Numbered from the stretch's first letter, positions 8,658 to 16,329 are shown. The stretch: DNA of 44,892 nt from Desulfofustis sp964433645 (GCA_964433645.1 CAYSSK010000020.1:1-44892), one strand, 5' to 3'. The notes: generated from the letters alone by a model not told the origin. A program made the numbers and translations.

Positions 8658-10379
8658 ATGTTTGCAATCATCGTTCACGATAGCAGCGGCAAGGAAACCG
8701 GGCGCTACCAGTGCCGGGATAAAAGCTGCACAGCCGGTCGATCTTCGCGAAACCTGGTGGTGCTTAAGGGCTGGCGGATCGGGGCCAGCCACGCCCGCTT
8801 CGAGCGGGGTGACAGCGGCATCTTCGTCACCGATATCAGCGGCGGTGGCGGCCTTCAGGTCAACGGCCAGTCGATTGCCACCTACGGCCCGCTGACGCCG
8901 GCCGATGTCATAGCTTTGAGCAGCTATCGCTTAACGGTGGCAGCAGATGACGCCCCGGCCGAACCATCGATCGTCGGCGTTCCAGCTGTTGCTTCCGCCG
9001 GGGCTCCGGAACCGGCTTCTTCACCGGCACCGGCGGCGGTTGCCGCGGATAGTGCCGACCGGCACGGCTCGTATGGCGTCCGTTCGTCTGCAACCGTTCA
9101 GGCATCCGCGAGTGAACGGTTCCGGTTTCACACGCTGGTGCATCAAAAGCTGATGCAGGCTATGGATCTGCGGCGCACCGATGTCGAGTCGATGGATGGA
9201 GAGCAGCTGACGAAAACCATCAGCGCAATGATCTCTCAGATTGTCGCTGAACTCGACCGGGAGCTGCCGGCGGGGCTTGATCGTGAGCGGCTCTGCACCG
9301 AGGTGTTGAACGAGGCGGTCGGCCTGGGACCGCTCGAGGACTTCCTGGCCGATGATCAGGTGACCGAGATCATGGTCAATCGTTATGACGATGTCTATAT
9401 CGAACGCACCGGCAAGCTGGAAAAAAGCACGATCACGTTCAGCAGCGACGATGCCGTCCGCTCGGTCATCGAACGAATCGTATCGCCGCTTGGCCGGCGT
9501 ATTGACGAAAGCTCGCCGATGGTGGACGGCCGCCTTGCCGACGGCTCACGGGTTAACGCCATTATCCCGCCGCTGGCCATCAAAGGACCGTGCCTGACTA
9601 TCCGCAAATTTTCCCGGCGCCATCTGACGACCGATGATTTGATTGCGTTTCTCAGCATGGATAAGAACATGGAGATGTTTCTCCAGACAGCTGTTTTAAA
9701 TCGAAAAAACATCATCATCTCCGGCGGCACCGGGACCGGCAAGACGACCTTTCTCAATGTTCTTTCCAATTTCGTTCCCCACACCGAGAGGATAATCACC
9801 GTCGAAGATTCCGCGGAACTGCGGCTCGGCCAACCCCACGTGGTCAGCCTCGAAGCGCGGCCCGCCAATATCGAGGGTGCCGGCCAGATCGCCATCCGCG
9901 ACCTGGTCCGGAACTGCCTGCGCATGCGGCCGGATCGAATCGTCGTCGGCGAATGCCGGGGCGGCGAGGCGCTGGACATGCTGCAGGCCATGAATACCGG
10001 GCACGAAGGATCGCTCACCACGGTACATGCCAACAGCCCCCGCGATTTGATCAGCAGACTGGAGGTGATGGTAATGATGGCCGGCATGGACCTTCCGGAA
10101 CGAGCCATCAGGGAACAGGTCGTCTCCGCGGTTGATGTGATTGTTCAGCTTTCCCGGTTTTCCGATGGATCGCGCAAAGTGACCAACATAGCCGAGATTA
10201 CCGGGCTGGAAGGGGAGATCGTGCAGATGCAGGAGATATTCACGTACACCCAGCATGGGATCGGCCCGGACGGGCGCGTCATCGGCGATTTCAAGGCTAC
10301 CGGCAGAATACCCGAGTTCTACGAGGGCCTCAGGCAGCGGGGCTTGCAGGTTGATATGAACATTTTCGCAACACCATGA
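8658..10379 (+). CDS. tadA: Tad pilus ATPase TadA/CpaF with N-terminal FHA domain
   Basis: A 573-residue cytoplasmic secretion ATPase that powers Flp pilus assembly. Residues 1-95 form a forkhead-associated fold with the phosphopeptide-binding residues Gly27-Arg28-Ser29, Ser44-His45 and Asn69-Gly70 all present. An Ala/Pro-rich linker (about 97-150) joins it to a standard TadA/CpaF core. That core has Walker A GGTGTGKT (356-363), the Asp box TVEDSAEL (381-388), the Walker B-type segment RIVVGE (427-432) and the His-box region GHEGSLTTVHANS (449-461). The ATG at 8658 follows the secretin stop by eight bases; an open extension to 8451 lies inside the secretin gene and is ignored. The intact FHA residues suggest control by Ser/Thr phosphorylation of a partner, or of the ATPase complex itself. 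The stop overlaps tadB by four bases. Confidence 0.93.
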   Translation: MFAIIVHDSSGKETGRYQCRDKSCTAGRSSRNLVVLKGWRIGASHARFERGDSGIFVTDISGGGGLQVNGQSIATYGPLTPADVIALSSYRLTVAADDAPAEPSIVGVPAVASAGAPEPASSPAPAAVAADSADRHGSYGVRSSATVQASASERFRFHTLVHQKLMQAMDLRRTDVESMDGEQLTKTISAMISQIVAELDRELPAGLDRERLCTEVLNEAVGLGPLEDFLADDQVTEIMVNRYDDVYIERTGKLEKSTITFSSDDAVRSVIERIVSPLGRRIDESSPMVDGRLADGSRVNAIIPPLAIKGPCLTIRKFSRRHLTTDDLIAFLSMDKNMEMFLQTAVLNRKNIIISGGTGTGKTTFLNVLSNFVPHTERIITVEDSAELRLGQPHVVSLEARPANIEGAGQIAIRDLVRNCLRMRPDRIVVGECRGGEALDMLQAMNTGHEGSLTTVHANSPRDLISRLEVMVMMAGMDLPERAIREQVVSAVDVIVQLSRFSDGSRKVTNIAEITGLEGEIVQMQEIFTYTQHGIGPDGRVIGDFKATGRIPEFYEGLRQRGLQVDMNIFATP

Positions 10380-11224
10380 TCGAGATCATCATCGCCGGCC
10401 TGGTTGCCGTCAGCGGCGGTCTGTTCGCCTGGCTGGTATTGCAGCGCTTTGTCTCGCGTGTTCTGGCTTATCGCCGGCACCTGACGAGTACGACGGAAAG
10501 CCGCTTCGCTGAAATGTTTGTCTTTGTCGATGTCGGTCGCTGGTTTAACTTCTATATCGCCGGCGTGCTGATAGTGCCGCCGGTTGTTTGGATCCTCAGC
10601 CGGGAATTGTGGCTCGGAGCGGTTGTCTTTGCAGTGTCCGTGGTTGCTCCCTATTTCCTGCTCTCCGCCCTCTACAAGCGGCGGCTCAAAGCCATAGAAA
10701 AACAATTGCCGGATGCGATGACCATGCTTTCGGCATCGCTGCGGGCCGGGGCCAGTTTTACCACGGCACTGGATACGCTGATCCAGGAAAGCGGTCCGCC
10801 AATCTCCCAGGAATTCAGTCTGCTGCTCAGAGAAATCAGGCTGGGTGTCGACATGGATACGGCTCTCGATCACATGGAGAAGCGCATTCCCCTCGAGGAT
10901 TTCCGCTTGCTGCTGTCAGCCATTCGTATCTCTCGGGAGGTGGGAGGCAACCTGGCGGAAACCTTGGACAAGATCGCGACGATGCTGCGCAGCAAACTGG
11001 CTATGGAAGGAAAGATAAACAGCCTCACGGCGCAGGGACGCCTGCAGGGCATCGTCATGAGCCTGTTGCCGTTGGCGCTGATCGTGGTATTGATGAAACT
11101 CGAACCGGTGGCCATGGGTATGCTGTTCACCACCAAACTGGGCTGGCTGGTTCTGCTCGTCATAATTGTCATGCAGATATTGGGATTTCTCGCCATTCGC
11201 AAAATTACCGAGATTGATATATGA
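10376..11224 (+). CDS. tadB: Tad pilus inner-membrane platform protein TadB
   Basis: A 282-residue integral membrane protein of the GspF-like family. Two hydrophobic segments occur near the N-terminus (about 3-25 and 58-100). A cytoplasmic type II secretion F domain (about 105-235) contains LPDAMTMLSASLRAGASF and the TALDHMEKRIP region. Two membrane helices close the protein (about 225-275). With TadC it forms the platform on which the TadA ATPase acts. The ATG lies inside the tadA stop (ATGA overlap), and its own stop overlaps tadC in the same way, so translation of tadA-tadB-tadC is probably coupled. Confidence 0.9.
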   Translation: MIEIIIAGLVAVSGGLFAWLVLQRFVSRVLAYRRHLTSTTESRFAEMFVFVDVGRWFNFYIAGVLIVPPVVWILSRELWLGAVVFAVSVVAPYFLLSALYKRRLKAIEKQLPDAMTMLSASLRAGASFTTALDTLIQESGPPISQEFSLLLREIRLGVDMDTALDHMEKRIPLEDFRLLLSAIRISREVGGNLAETLDKIATMLRSKLAMEGKINSLTAQGRLQGIVMSLLPLALIVVLMKLEPVAMGMLFTTKLGWLVLLVIIVMQILGFLAIRKITEIDI

Positions 11225-12093
11225 CAGCGCCATCGATCGCACTCTGTGTAACTCTTGCCGTGCTGTTCAGCTTCTTCTGGCTGTATCGCCTCTATGTGCT
11301 TGTCCCGGAAGAGGATCGCGAGTTCAAAGACCCGTTGCCGGGACTGCTGCGACCGATCTGGCCGCTGGTCAGGATCTTCGCCTTTTACCTCTGTGCACGC
11401 CTGCCGTTTGTTTATCTCAATCGGGTTGAGAATCGGTTGCGCCGCCATGGCGTCGCCTATCTGATGATCGCCGAAGAGTTTATCGCCCTGCGTCTGGTGT
11501 CCGCGCTGTTCTTCTTTTTGATCGGTTACCTGGTGCTGGCAAGCATTGGCGAGTGGTTGCCCCTGTTTTTCCCGCTCTTGCTGATTGTCGGCTATTTTTA
11601 CCCTGATATCTGGCTGCGCGATCTGCGCAAAAAGCAGATCGACGGGGTACTCCGTACGCTGCCCTCATACCTGGACTTTATCTCCATGTCGGTGGAGGCG
11701 GGGCTCAATTTCAGCGGGGCACTTGAACTGGCCCGGAAAAAGGCGCCGCCCGGGCCGCTGTCCAACGAATTCGGCGTCGTGCTGCGCGACCTCCGCTCCG
11801 GGGTCGGCCGGGCCAATGCCCTCAAACGGCTGGCCAAGCGGCTCGATATTCCTGAGCTGACCAGCTTCGTCAACGCGGTGGTGCAAGCGGAAAAAATGGG
11901 TTCAAGCCTCGCTCAGACTATGAAAATCCAAGCCGAGCAGCGGCGGCAGGAGCGGTTCCAGCGGGCTGAGAAAAAAGCGATGGAGGCCCCGGTTAAACTG
12001 ATCGGGCCACTGGTGCTGTTCGTCTTTCCCACTACGTTTATTGTGCTGGCTTTTCCGATTGTCATGAAATTTCTCGGCGAAGGTCTGTTGTGA
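11221..12093 (+). CDS. tadC: Tad pilus inner-membrane platform protein TadC
   Basis: A 290-residue membrane protein, a GspF-domain paralogue of TadB. Membrane helices lie at about 5-23 and 86-125. The cytoplasmic F domain (about 140-250) includes LRTLPSYLDFISMSVEAGLNF and the helix QAEKMGSSLAQTMKIQAEQRRQER. A final hydrophobic pair (about 262-288) ends the protein. In Tad systems TadB and TadC act together as platform proteins. It begins within the tadB stop and ends with a GTGA overlap into the DUF192 gene. Confidence 0.9.
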   Translation: MTAPSIALCVTLAVLFSFFWLYRLYVLVPEEDREFKDPLPGLLRPIWPLVRIFAFYLCARLPFVYLNRVENRLRRHGVAYLMIAEEFIALRLVSALFFFLIGYLVLASIGEWLPLFFPLLLIVGYFYPDIWLRDLRKKQIDGVLRTLPSYLDFISMSVEAGLNFSGALELARKKAPPGPLSNEFGVVLRDLRSGVGRANALKRLAKRLDIPELTSFVNAVVQAEKMGSSLAQTMKIQAEQRRQERFQRAEKKAMEAPVKLIGPLVLFVFPTTFIVLAFPIVMKFLGEGLL

Positions 12094-12443
12094 CGCGGGG
12101 TCGGTTTATGCGGAAAGGATCCGCGGATGTTGTGCTGTCGATGGTATGTCGGGCCGACAGCCTGCTCGAGCGGTTCCGCGGACTGTTGGGAAGGCCTGCG
12201 CCGGGTCCCGGCGAAGCGGTGCTGTTCCGGCGATGCCGCGCCGTTCACACCATCGGCATGCGGTATCCCATCGATCTGGTCTTTCTTGACGGGCAGGATC
12301 AGGTGGTCGGCCTTGTGCCTGCACTGGCGCCGTTTCGGTTTTCCTGGCAGCACCAGGCAACCGCCACGGTGGAACTTGGAGCCGGTGAGATTGCCCGTCT
12401 CGGCTTGGTGAAGGGGGAACAATGGGTATGGGAGCCGCTCTGA
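12090..12443 (+). CDS. DUF192 family protein
   Basis: A 117-residue protein of the DUF192 family: the core RCRAVHTIGMRYPIDLVFLDG (about 49-69) followed by VELGAGEIARLGLVKG (about 93-108) is the family signature. Biochemical function is not established. No signal peptide or membrane segment is visible, so it is probably cytoplasmic. It starts with GTG inside the tadC stop codon, and its end overlaps the lipoprotein gene by 22 bases. This ties it firmly to the pilus transcript and suggests it serves Tad function, although DUF192 genes also occur in unrelated settings. Confidence 0.82.
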   Translation: MTRGRFMRKGSADVVLSMVCRADSLLERFRGLLGRPAPGPGEAVLFRRCRAVHTIGMRYPIDLVFLDGQDQVVGLVPALAPFRFSWQHQATATVELGAGEIARLGLVKGEQWVWEPL

Positions 12444-12877
12444 GATTCGCCGTCATCCTGGTCGCCGTGCTGTCGACAGCGTCCTGTTCGACGAGAAACC
12501 GGGAACCGGTTGCCGACCTTGCCATGGTTCAGCACCTGTACGGAGAGGGTGATTACCAGGGCGCTGTACAGGGGTATGAACGCCTGGTGCAGCAGGCCCC
12601 GCAGGATGGCGAATTGTGGTTTCGGCTGGCAAACGCCTACGCCAGGCTTGAACAGCCGGAAGCGGCGGTTACCGCGTATCGCAACGCACTCTTGCGCAGC
12701 CCGGACCTGGCCAAGGCGTGGTACAATCTGGCCGAGGTTCATTTGCAGATGGCCCTGCAGGTGTATGTCGAAGCGGAAAAACATGTGCACCCCGACAATC
12801 CGCTGCAGGCGCTGCTCAAGAGCAAGCGGGAAAAGCTCATCGAGGTTCTGGAAAGCGATGCCATCATGGAGCGATAG
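12422..12877 (+). CDS. TPR lipoprotein, TadD-like
   Basis: A 151-residue predicted lipoprotein. The N-terminal signal (hydrophobic core 7-18) ends in a lipobox-like LSTASC with Cys22 as the expected lipidation site, although the residue at -3 is Thr rather than Leu. Two to three tetratricopeptide repeats follow, including HLYGEGDYQGAVQGYERLV (about 37-55), LWFRLANAYARLEQPEAAVTAY and AWYNLAEVHLQ. TadD of classical Tad systems is also a TPR lipoprotein that supports secretin assembly, so this is the likely equivalent, though shorter than most TadD proteins. It overlaps DUF192 upstream and tadE downstream by about 20 bases each. Confidence 0.8.
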   Translation: MGMGAALRFAVILVAVLSTASCSTRNREPVADLAMVQHLYGEGDYQGAVQGYERLVQQAPQDGELWFRLANAYARLEQPEAAVTAYRNALLRSPDLAKAWYNLAEVHLQMALQVYVEAEKHVHPDNPLQALLKSKREKLIEVLESDAIMER

Positions 12878-13562
12878 CCGGGGACTGGAAAAAAACGTTA
12901 ATCGGTTGCTCGATCAGGCCGGTCAGGCAATGGTTGAGTTCCTGGTGGTGCTCCCGGTCATGTTGCTGCTGATGTTCGGCGCCATTCAGTTCGCTTTGAT
13001 TTTTCATGCCAAGATTACGCTCAACTACGCAATTTTTGAAGCTGCTCGCGCAGGTACCCTGGCAGGAGCTGATTTTGCCAAGGTCAAGGAAGGGTTTGCT
13101 CGCGGATTGGCGCCACTGTACAGTTATCCTGGTGATGACGACGATCAGGTGGCGGCATTTCACGCCGCCCGGGAAAAGGTGCGCGCTCTGTTTGATGACC
13201 AAAGCGGCCTGGTGCGGATCGAACGACTGACGCCTACGCCGGCATCCTTCCGCCACTATGCCCCGTACGGCGAAATACCAAACGACAACCTGCTCTACCG
13301 CAGTTCCTCCTACGGGCCGGCAGCCGGCATGTCCATTCAGGACGCGAATCTGCTGCAATTGCGAGTAACGTACTGGTATCCGCTCTATGTGCCGTTGGTG
13401 AACAAACTGATTGCTTCCTTCATCTGCTGCGCCGATGGTGAGAATTGCCGGTGGGCGAACGATCCGGTTTGCGACCTTGAGGAGCCTTACATTCCTCTGA
13501 CAGCCGTTGCGGCCCTCCGGATGCAGACGCCGGCCCGTGAATCGAACGGTTATTCGGAATAG
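12858..13562 (+). CDS. tadE: TadE pseudopilin
   Basis: A 234-residue type IVb pseudopilin. The processing site is Gly22, then QAMVEF, with Glu27 at +5. A hydrophobic helix (29-49) continues into FHAKITLNYAIFEAARAG (about 49-66), the standard TadE signature. The rest is a periplasmic domain with four cysteines clustered near 188-203 (FICCADGENCRW and DPVCDL), possible disulfides. The chosen ATG at 12858 lies 20 bases inside the lipoprotein gene; the longer open frame beginning at 12510 is only a shadow of that gene. It is the last clear gene of the Tad locus. Confidence 0.88.
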   Translation: MPSWSDSRGLEKNVNRLLDQAGQAMVEFLVVLPVMLLLMFGAIQFALIFHAKITLNYAIFEAARAGTLAGADFAKVKEGFARGLAPLYSYPGDDDDQVAAFHAAREKVRALFDDQSGLVRIERLTPTPASFRHYAPYGEIPNDNLLYRSSSYGPAAGMSIQDANLLQLRVTYWYPLYVPLVNKLIASFICCADGENCRWANDPVCDLEEPYIPLTAVAALRMQTPARESNGYSE

Positions 13563-13657
13563 ACATGGCAAACCCATTGAATTCCGGGAGGTGCGATTCC
13601 ATGCCGGCTCGTCGAAACAAGCACCTCGACGTGTCTGGCGTGTTGCGGGAAAGTGGT

Positions 13658-13685
13658 TTGTCAGGGGGCGTTTATGTGTTAGAAT
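13658..13685 (+). promoter_or_regulatory. Candidate sigma-70 promoter for the ferritin-like gene
   Basis: TTGTCA at 13658-13663 and TAGAAT at 13680-13685 are separated by 16 bases, close to consensus. The site lies 132 bases before the start of the encapsulin-cargo ferritin, in the 255-base gap after tadE. It would separate that gene from the Tad transcript. The same gap holds a possible 74-residue open frame (13601-13825) whose protein I do not recognise. Confidence 0.5.
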
Positions 13686-13817
13686 CTGGTTCCCGTGTAC
13701 CGATACATGTTGGGGCTTGGGACCCGGCGGAATCGGCGTTACAGCTTTGCTCGTGGCGGTGGGGCCGCCTGTTGCCATGGGTATTCATAATCAGACGGGA
13801 AATCAGTGGAGGAAAAC

Positions 13818-14189
13818 ATGCCTGAGTTTGGTCATCCTTTCAGTGTACTGAAGCAAGACCGCCTGCTGACGCACAAAGAGCTGGTACGAGCGATTCGTTT
13901 CATGATTGCCGCCGAATACGAAGCGATCCAGCTGTATCAGCAGTTGGCGGAATCGACCGACAATGTACTGGCGAAAAACGTTTTGCAGGATATTGCCGAC
14001 GAGGAAAAAGTTCATGTCGGCGAATTTCTGCGCCTGCTCAAGGAGCTTGAACCGGACGAGGAACGGTTCTATCAGCAGGGCGCCCGGGAGGTTGAGGAGG
14101 AATTTCTCGGCAAGGGCGATACTGCCCAGGAGGAGGGCGAAACACCTGCCGACGATCAGGGGCTGGGGGTCGGCAGCCTCAAGAAGTAG
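13818..14189 (+). CDS. Encapsulated ferritin-like protein (EncFtn family) with encapsulin-targeting C-terminus
   Basis: A 123-residue two-helix ferritin-like protein of the encapsulin cargo type. Helix 1 (about 18-48) carries the AAEYEAIQLY motif (31-40) with Glu33 and Glu35. Helix 2 (about 51-78) carries DEEKVH (61-66), giving the ExxH ligands Glu63 and His66 that EncFtn proteins use for a di-iron site formed between two subunits. A short acidic linker follows, and the protein ends in LGVGSLKK. This matches the LTVGSLxx cargo-loading peptides that dock proteins inside encapsulin shells. GGAGG at 13808-13812 sets ATG 13818 as start. Its expected role is iron oxidation and storage inside a nanocompartment. 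No shell gene is adjacent: a terminator and then thiE on the other strand follow. Confidence 0.87.
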   Translation: MPEFGHPFSVLKQDRLLTHKELVRAIRFMIAAEYEAIQLYQQLAESTDNVLAKNVLQDIADEEKVHVGEFLRLLKELEPDEERFYQQGAREVEEEFLGKGDTAQEEGETPADDQGLGVGSLKK

Positions 14190-14232
14190 GTCACCAAGGT
14201 CCGGCGAAGAAAGCAGCTAACCGCTTTATCCG

Positions 14233-14275
14233 AACCGCGCCGCTGCCGTGATGACGAGGCAGCGGCGCGGTTTTT
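14233..14275 (+). terminator. Rho-independent terminator after the ferritin-like gene
   Basis: A 15-bp perfect GC-rich stem (left arm 14233-14247, right arm 14258-14272) with a 10-base loop runs directly into a T run at 14271-14275. It closes the plus-strand ferritin gene 43 bases after its stop and faces the 3' end of thiE. Confidence 0.9.
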
Positions 14276-14322
14276 CCAGGTTGCGGATCAGCCGTCAGCC
14301 CGATCGGTCGGTCATCGATCGG

Positions 14323-15006
14323 TCATCGGTCGGCTGTCGCGCCCATCCGCTCGAGAATACTGCGATGCAGGGTTCTCATCATCGCTTCGGGATCATCGGC
14401 CAGCGCGACCTCGGAGATGACCGCCGCATTATGACAGGAGCGAAGATCGAGGCTCGCCAAGCGCGCCCGGGTCAGGCCACCGATGGCAACGATCGGATGG
14501 CTGCTGAGGCGATGGGCTGCGCTCAGCAGGTCCGGCCCGATCACCGGGTCGGGTCGCTGTTTGGAGGTGGTCGGGTAGAGTGGACCGAAGCCGATATAAT
14601 CGACGGGCTCCTGCTCGGCGGCGGTTACCTGGTCCAGGTTGTGGGTGGAGAGACCGAGCAGCATCGTGGTGCCGATCAGTTCACGAACGACCCTGGCCGG
14701 CAGGTCTTCCTGGCCGATATGGACGCCGTCAGCCCCGACGATCAAGGCGATGTCCGGGCGATCATTGACGATGAACAGGGTCTGCGAGCCACGGGTGAGC
14801 TCGCGCAGGTTGCGGGCCAGCTGCAGGAAACGGCGCTGATCCTCCCCTTTATAGCGCAGCTGCAGGGCCGGCAATTGTGCCGATACCGCCGCCTGAGCCA
14901 GCTGTTCATAACCGCCGGGCGGTTCCGTCAGGACCAGGTACAGCCCCGGACCGAGTCTTGTGGTGGGTGTCGAGCCGCGGTCCAATCGCTCCGGCTCCAT
15001 CATCAC
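14323..15006 (-). CDS. thiE: Thiamine-phosphate synthase ThiE
   Basis: A 227-residue TIM-barrel enzyme that joins hydroxymethylpyrimidine pyrophosphate with thiazole phosphate to make thiamine phosphate. Family motifs are in order: ALQLRYK (47-53), FIVNDRPDIALIVGADGVHIGQ (pyrophosphate and Mg site), GLSTHNLDQ, DYIGFGPLYPTTSK and the phosphate-binding PIVAIGG. Length is normal for ThiE. The ATG overlaps the stop of the thiazole synthase gene (ATGA), so both are translated from the riboswitch-controlled transcript. The enzymes form adjacent steps of thiamine synthesis. Confidence 0.94.
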   Translation of the reverse strand: MMMEPERLDRGSTPTTRLGPGLYLVLTEPPGGYEQLAQAAVSAQLPALQLRYKGEDQRRFLQLARNLRELTRGSQTLFIVNDRPDIALIVGADGVHIGQEDLPARVVRELIGTTMLLGLSTHNLDQVTAAEQEPVDYIGFGPLYPTTSKQRPDPVIGPDLLSAAHRLSSHPIVAIGGLTRARLASLDLRSCHNAAVISEVALADDPEAMMRTLHRSILERMGATADR

Positions 15007-15773
15007 AGCCCCTCCAGCATCAGCTCGGCGGCCCGCTTGCCGGAGAGCAGCATGCCGCCGAAGACCGGTCCCATCCGGTAACCGCCGCAGACCGCATTGG
15101 CCGCCATGCCGCTGACGAAAAGACCCGGATAGACTTCCCGGGTGTTGGCCACCGTTTCTCTCTCGGCGCGTTCGGCGGCCATCGATTTTTCGCCGACCAG
15201 CCCCCCTGTCTCGGTGTTCAGCCGAACGCCCATCTTGCTCACCAGGACGTTGGCGATTTCGGCGTCATGGCCGGTGGCATCGAGGACATAACGGGAGAAC
15301 AGGGTCAGCGGATCGATGTGCCAGCCAAGGGTGGAAACGGCGCCCCAATTGATGACCAGGCCGGCCACCCGGTCCTCCTTGATCACCACGTCGTCGACCC
15401 CGATCAGATTGAAGATCAGCAGGCCGGCCGCCATGGCCTTATGGACCAGGGTGGCGGTCGTGTAAACAGAATCGAGGGTATAGTAGCCGGGTTCAAACGG
15501 TGAGCCCGTCAGGCCGAATTCGGCGAGCACCGACGCGCCGGCTTCTTGGACCACGATCTCGTTGAACATCATGCCCCCGCCCCAGATACCGCCGCCGATG
15601 GACAATTTCCGATCAAACAGCGCGACTTTTTTACCCGCCTTGGCGAGATAATAGCCGGCGACCAGGCCGGACGGGCCGCCGCCGACGATGGCCACATCGA
15701 GATCGAGGGCCGAGGTCAGCTTGGTCATATAGCGGCTGATGATTGCGGTGCTGATAGTGACTTCATTCAACAT
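15003..15773 (-). CDS. thi4: Thi4-type thiazole synthase (probably sulfide-dependent)
   Basis: A 256-residue flavin-fold enzyme that builds the thiazole half of thiamine from NAD and glycine in Thi4 proteins. Dinucleotide motif GGGPSG (31-36) is followed by the GGGIWGGGMMF loop (60-70) and ATGHD (167-170). The eukaryotic suicide enzyme donates sulfur from a Cys about seven residues after GHD; here that region is AEIANVLVSK with no Cys, and the only Cys is residue 229. That fits the catalytic, sulfide-using Thi4 enzymes of anaerobes. GGAGG at 15782-15786 supports ATG 15773; an upstream in-frame extension to 15935 is not credible. It sits directly behind the TPP riboswitch and is coupled to thiE. 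Confidence 0.93.
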   Translation of the reverse strand: MLNEVTISTAIISRYMTKLTSALDLDVAIVGGGPSGLVAGYYLAKAGKKVALFDRKLSIGGGIWGGGMMFNEIVVQEAGASVLAEFGLTGSPFEPGYYTLDSVYTTATLVHKAMAAGLLIFNLIGVDDVVIKEDRVAGLVINWGAVSTLGWHIDPLTLFSRYVLDATGHDAEIANVLVSKMGVRLNTETGGLVGEKSMAAERAERETVANTREVYPGLFVSGMAANAVCGGYRMGPVFGGMLLSGKRAAELMLEGL

Positions 15774-15961
15774 GGGTAATGCCTCCGTTAAAAATTGCCG
15801 GTGGTTTCGTTCCGTCGGGCGCATAGCGGCGCATGACGAAACCCAATGGGCTGTCGCAGGCAGGAGGGCGAAAACGAAAAGGCGGTTTCCGGAGAGAGGG
15901 AAACGGCTCGTGGAAAGGCTTCCAAGAGGTGGCATCAGCGTTGTGCAAGGTGCTGATGCGG

Positions 15962-16034
15962 TCTCCCTTCGCCGGTATTATCCGGATCAGGTTCTAAGGG
16001 TATGATCTCAGGCACGCGGGCCACCCCTGCTTGG
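15962..16034 (-). promoter_or_regulatory. TPP riboswitch (THI element) controlling thi4-thiE
   Basis: On the minus strand the conserved parts occur in order: GGGGTGGCCC at the 5' side, the CTGAGA box, then ACCTGATCCGGATAATACCG and GCGAAGGGA. These are the thiamine-pyrophosphate aptamer core. It ends about 190 bases before the thi4 start. The intervening leader presumably contains the expression platform; I did not identify a clear terminator or sequestering hairpin in it. Confidence 0.95.
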
Positions 16035-16038
16035 CATG

Positions 16039-16067
16039 CTGTTACCGTATTTTTGCCCGGCTGTCAA
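16039..16067 (-). promoter_or_regulatory. Candidate promoter of the riboswitch transcript
   Basis: Minus-strand TTGACA (16067-16062) and TAACAG (16044-16039) are spaced by 17 bases. Initiation about seven bases downstream would fall right at the 5' edge of the TPP aptamer, which supports the assignment even though the -10 element is weak. Confidence 0.55.
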
Positions 16068-16101
16068 GAAGGCGGCTTCATCAGGCGAAAACTCGGCCTG
16101 C

Positions 16102-16329
16102 GGGAACCTCCTGGCCGCCGTTGCCGTTCAGGTTGCCGTGGCCATCGAACGAAAGCAATTGGAAAAGGCTCTGCGTGGGAGTGAAGAGCGGTTTCAGAAA
16201 ATGCTCGGACTGGTGCCCGATATAATCTCGATCCACGATCCCGAGATGAACGGTCGTGATCTGGCCGCTCGTCTGCTGGCCAGCTACCCACTCTTGAAGC
16301 GTTTGTTCATGTCCGGTTATACGGCCAGC
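16102..16329 (+). pseudogene. Remnant of a GAF/PAS sensor kinase with receiver domain
   Basis: The plus-strand translation shows three pieces of a hybrid kinase joined without the middle. First is the end of a GAF domain and linker (GNLLAAVAVQVAVAIERKQ). Second is the start of a PAS domain (SEERFQKMLGLVPDIISIHDPEMN). Third is the end of a receiver domain (GRDLAARLL, then LFMSGYTAS). The PAS-to-receiver joint is in frame at the residues PEMN (16240-16251); receiver domains of this type often read PEMNGRDLA, so deletion between short identical sequences is likely. The kinase core, the start and the true end are missing. It overlaps the tail of the minus-strand deacetylase remnant. Confidence 0.72.

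Noticed and set aside
13565..13825. Possible small gene between tadE and the ferritin-like gene
   Set aside because: ATG 13601 has a GGAGG upstream, but the protein resembles nothing, overlaps the ferritin start and contains the candidate promoter of that gene.
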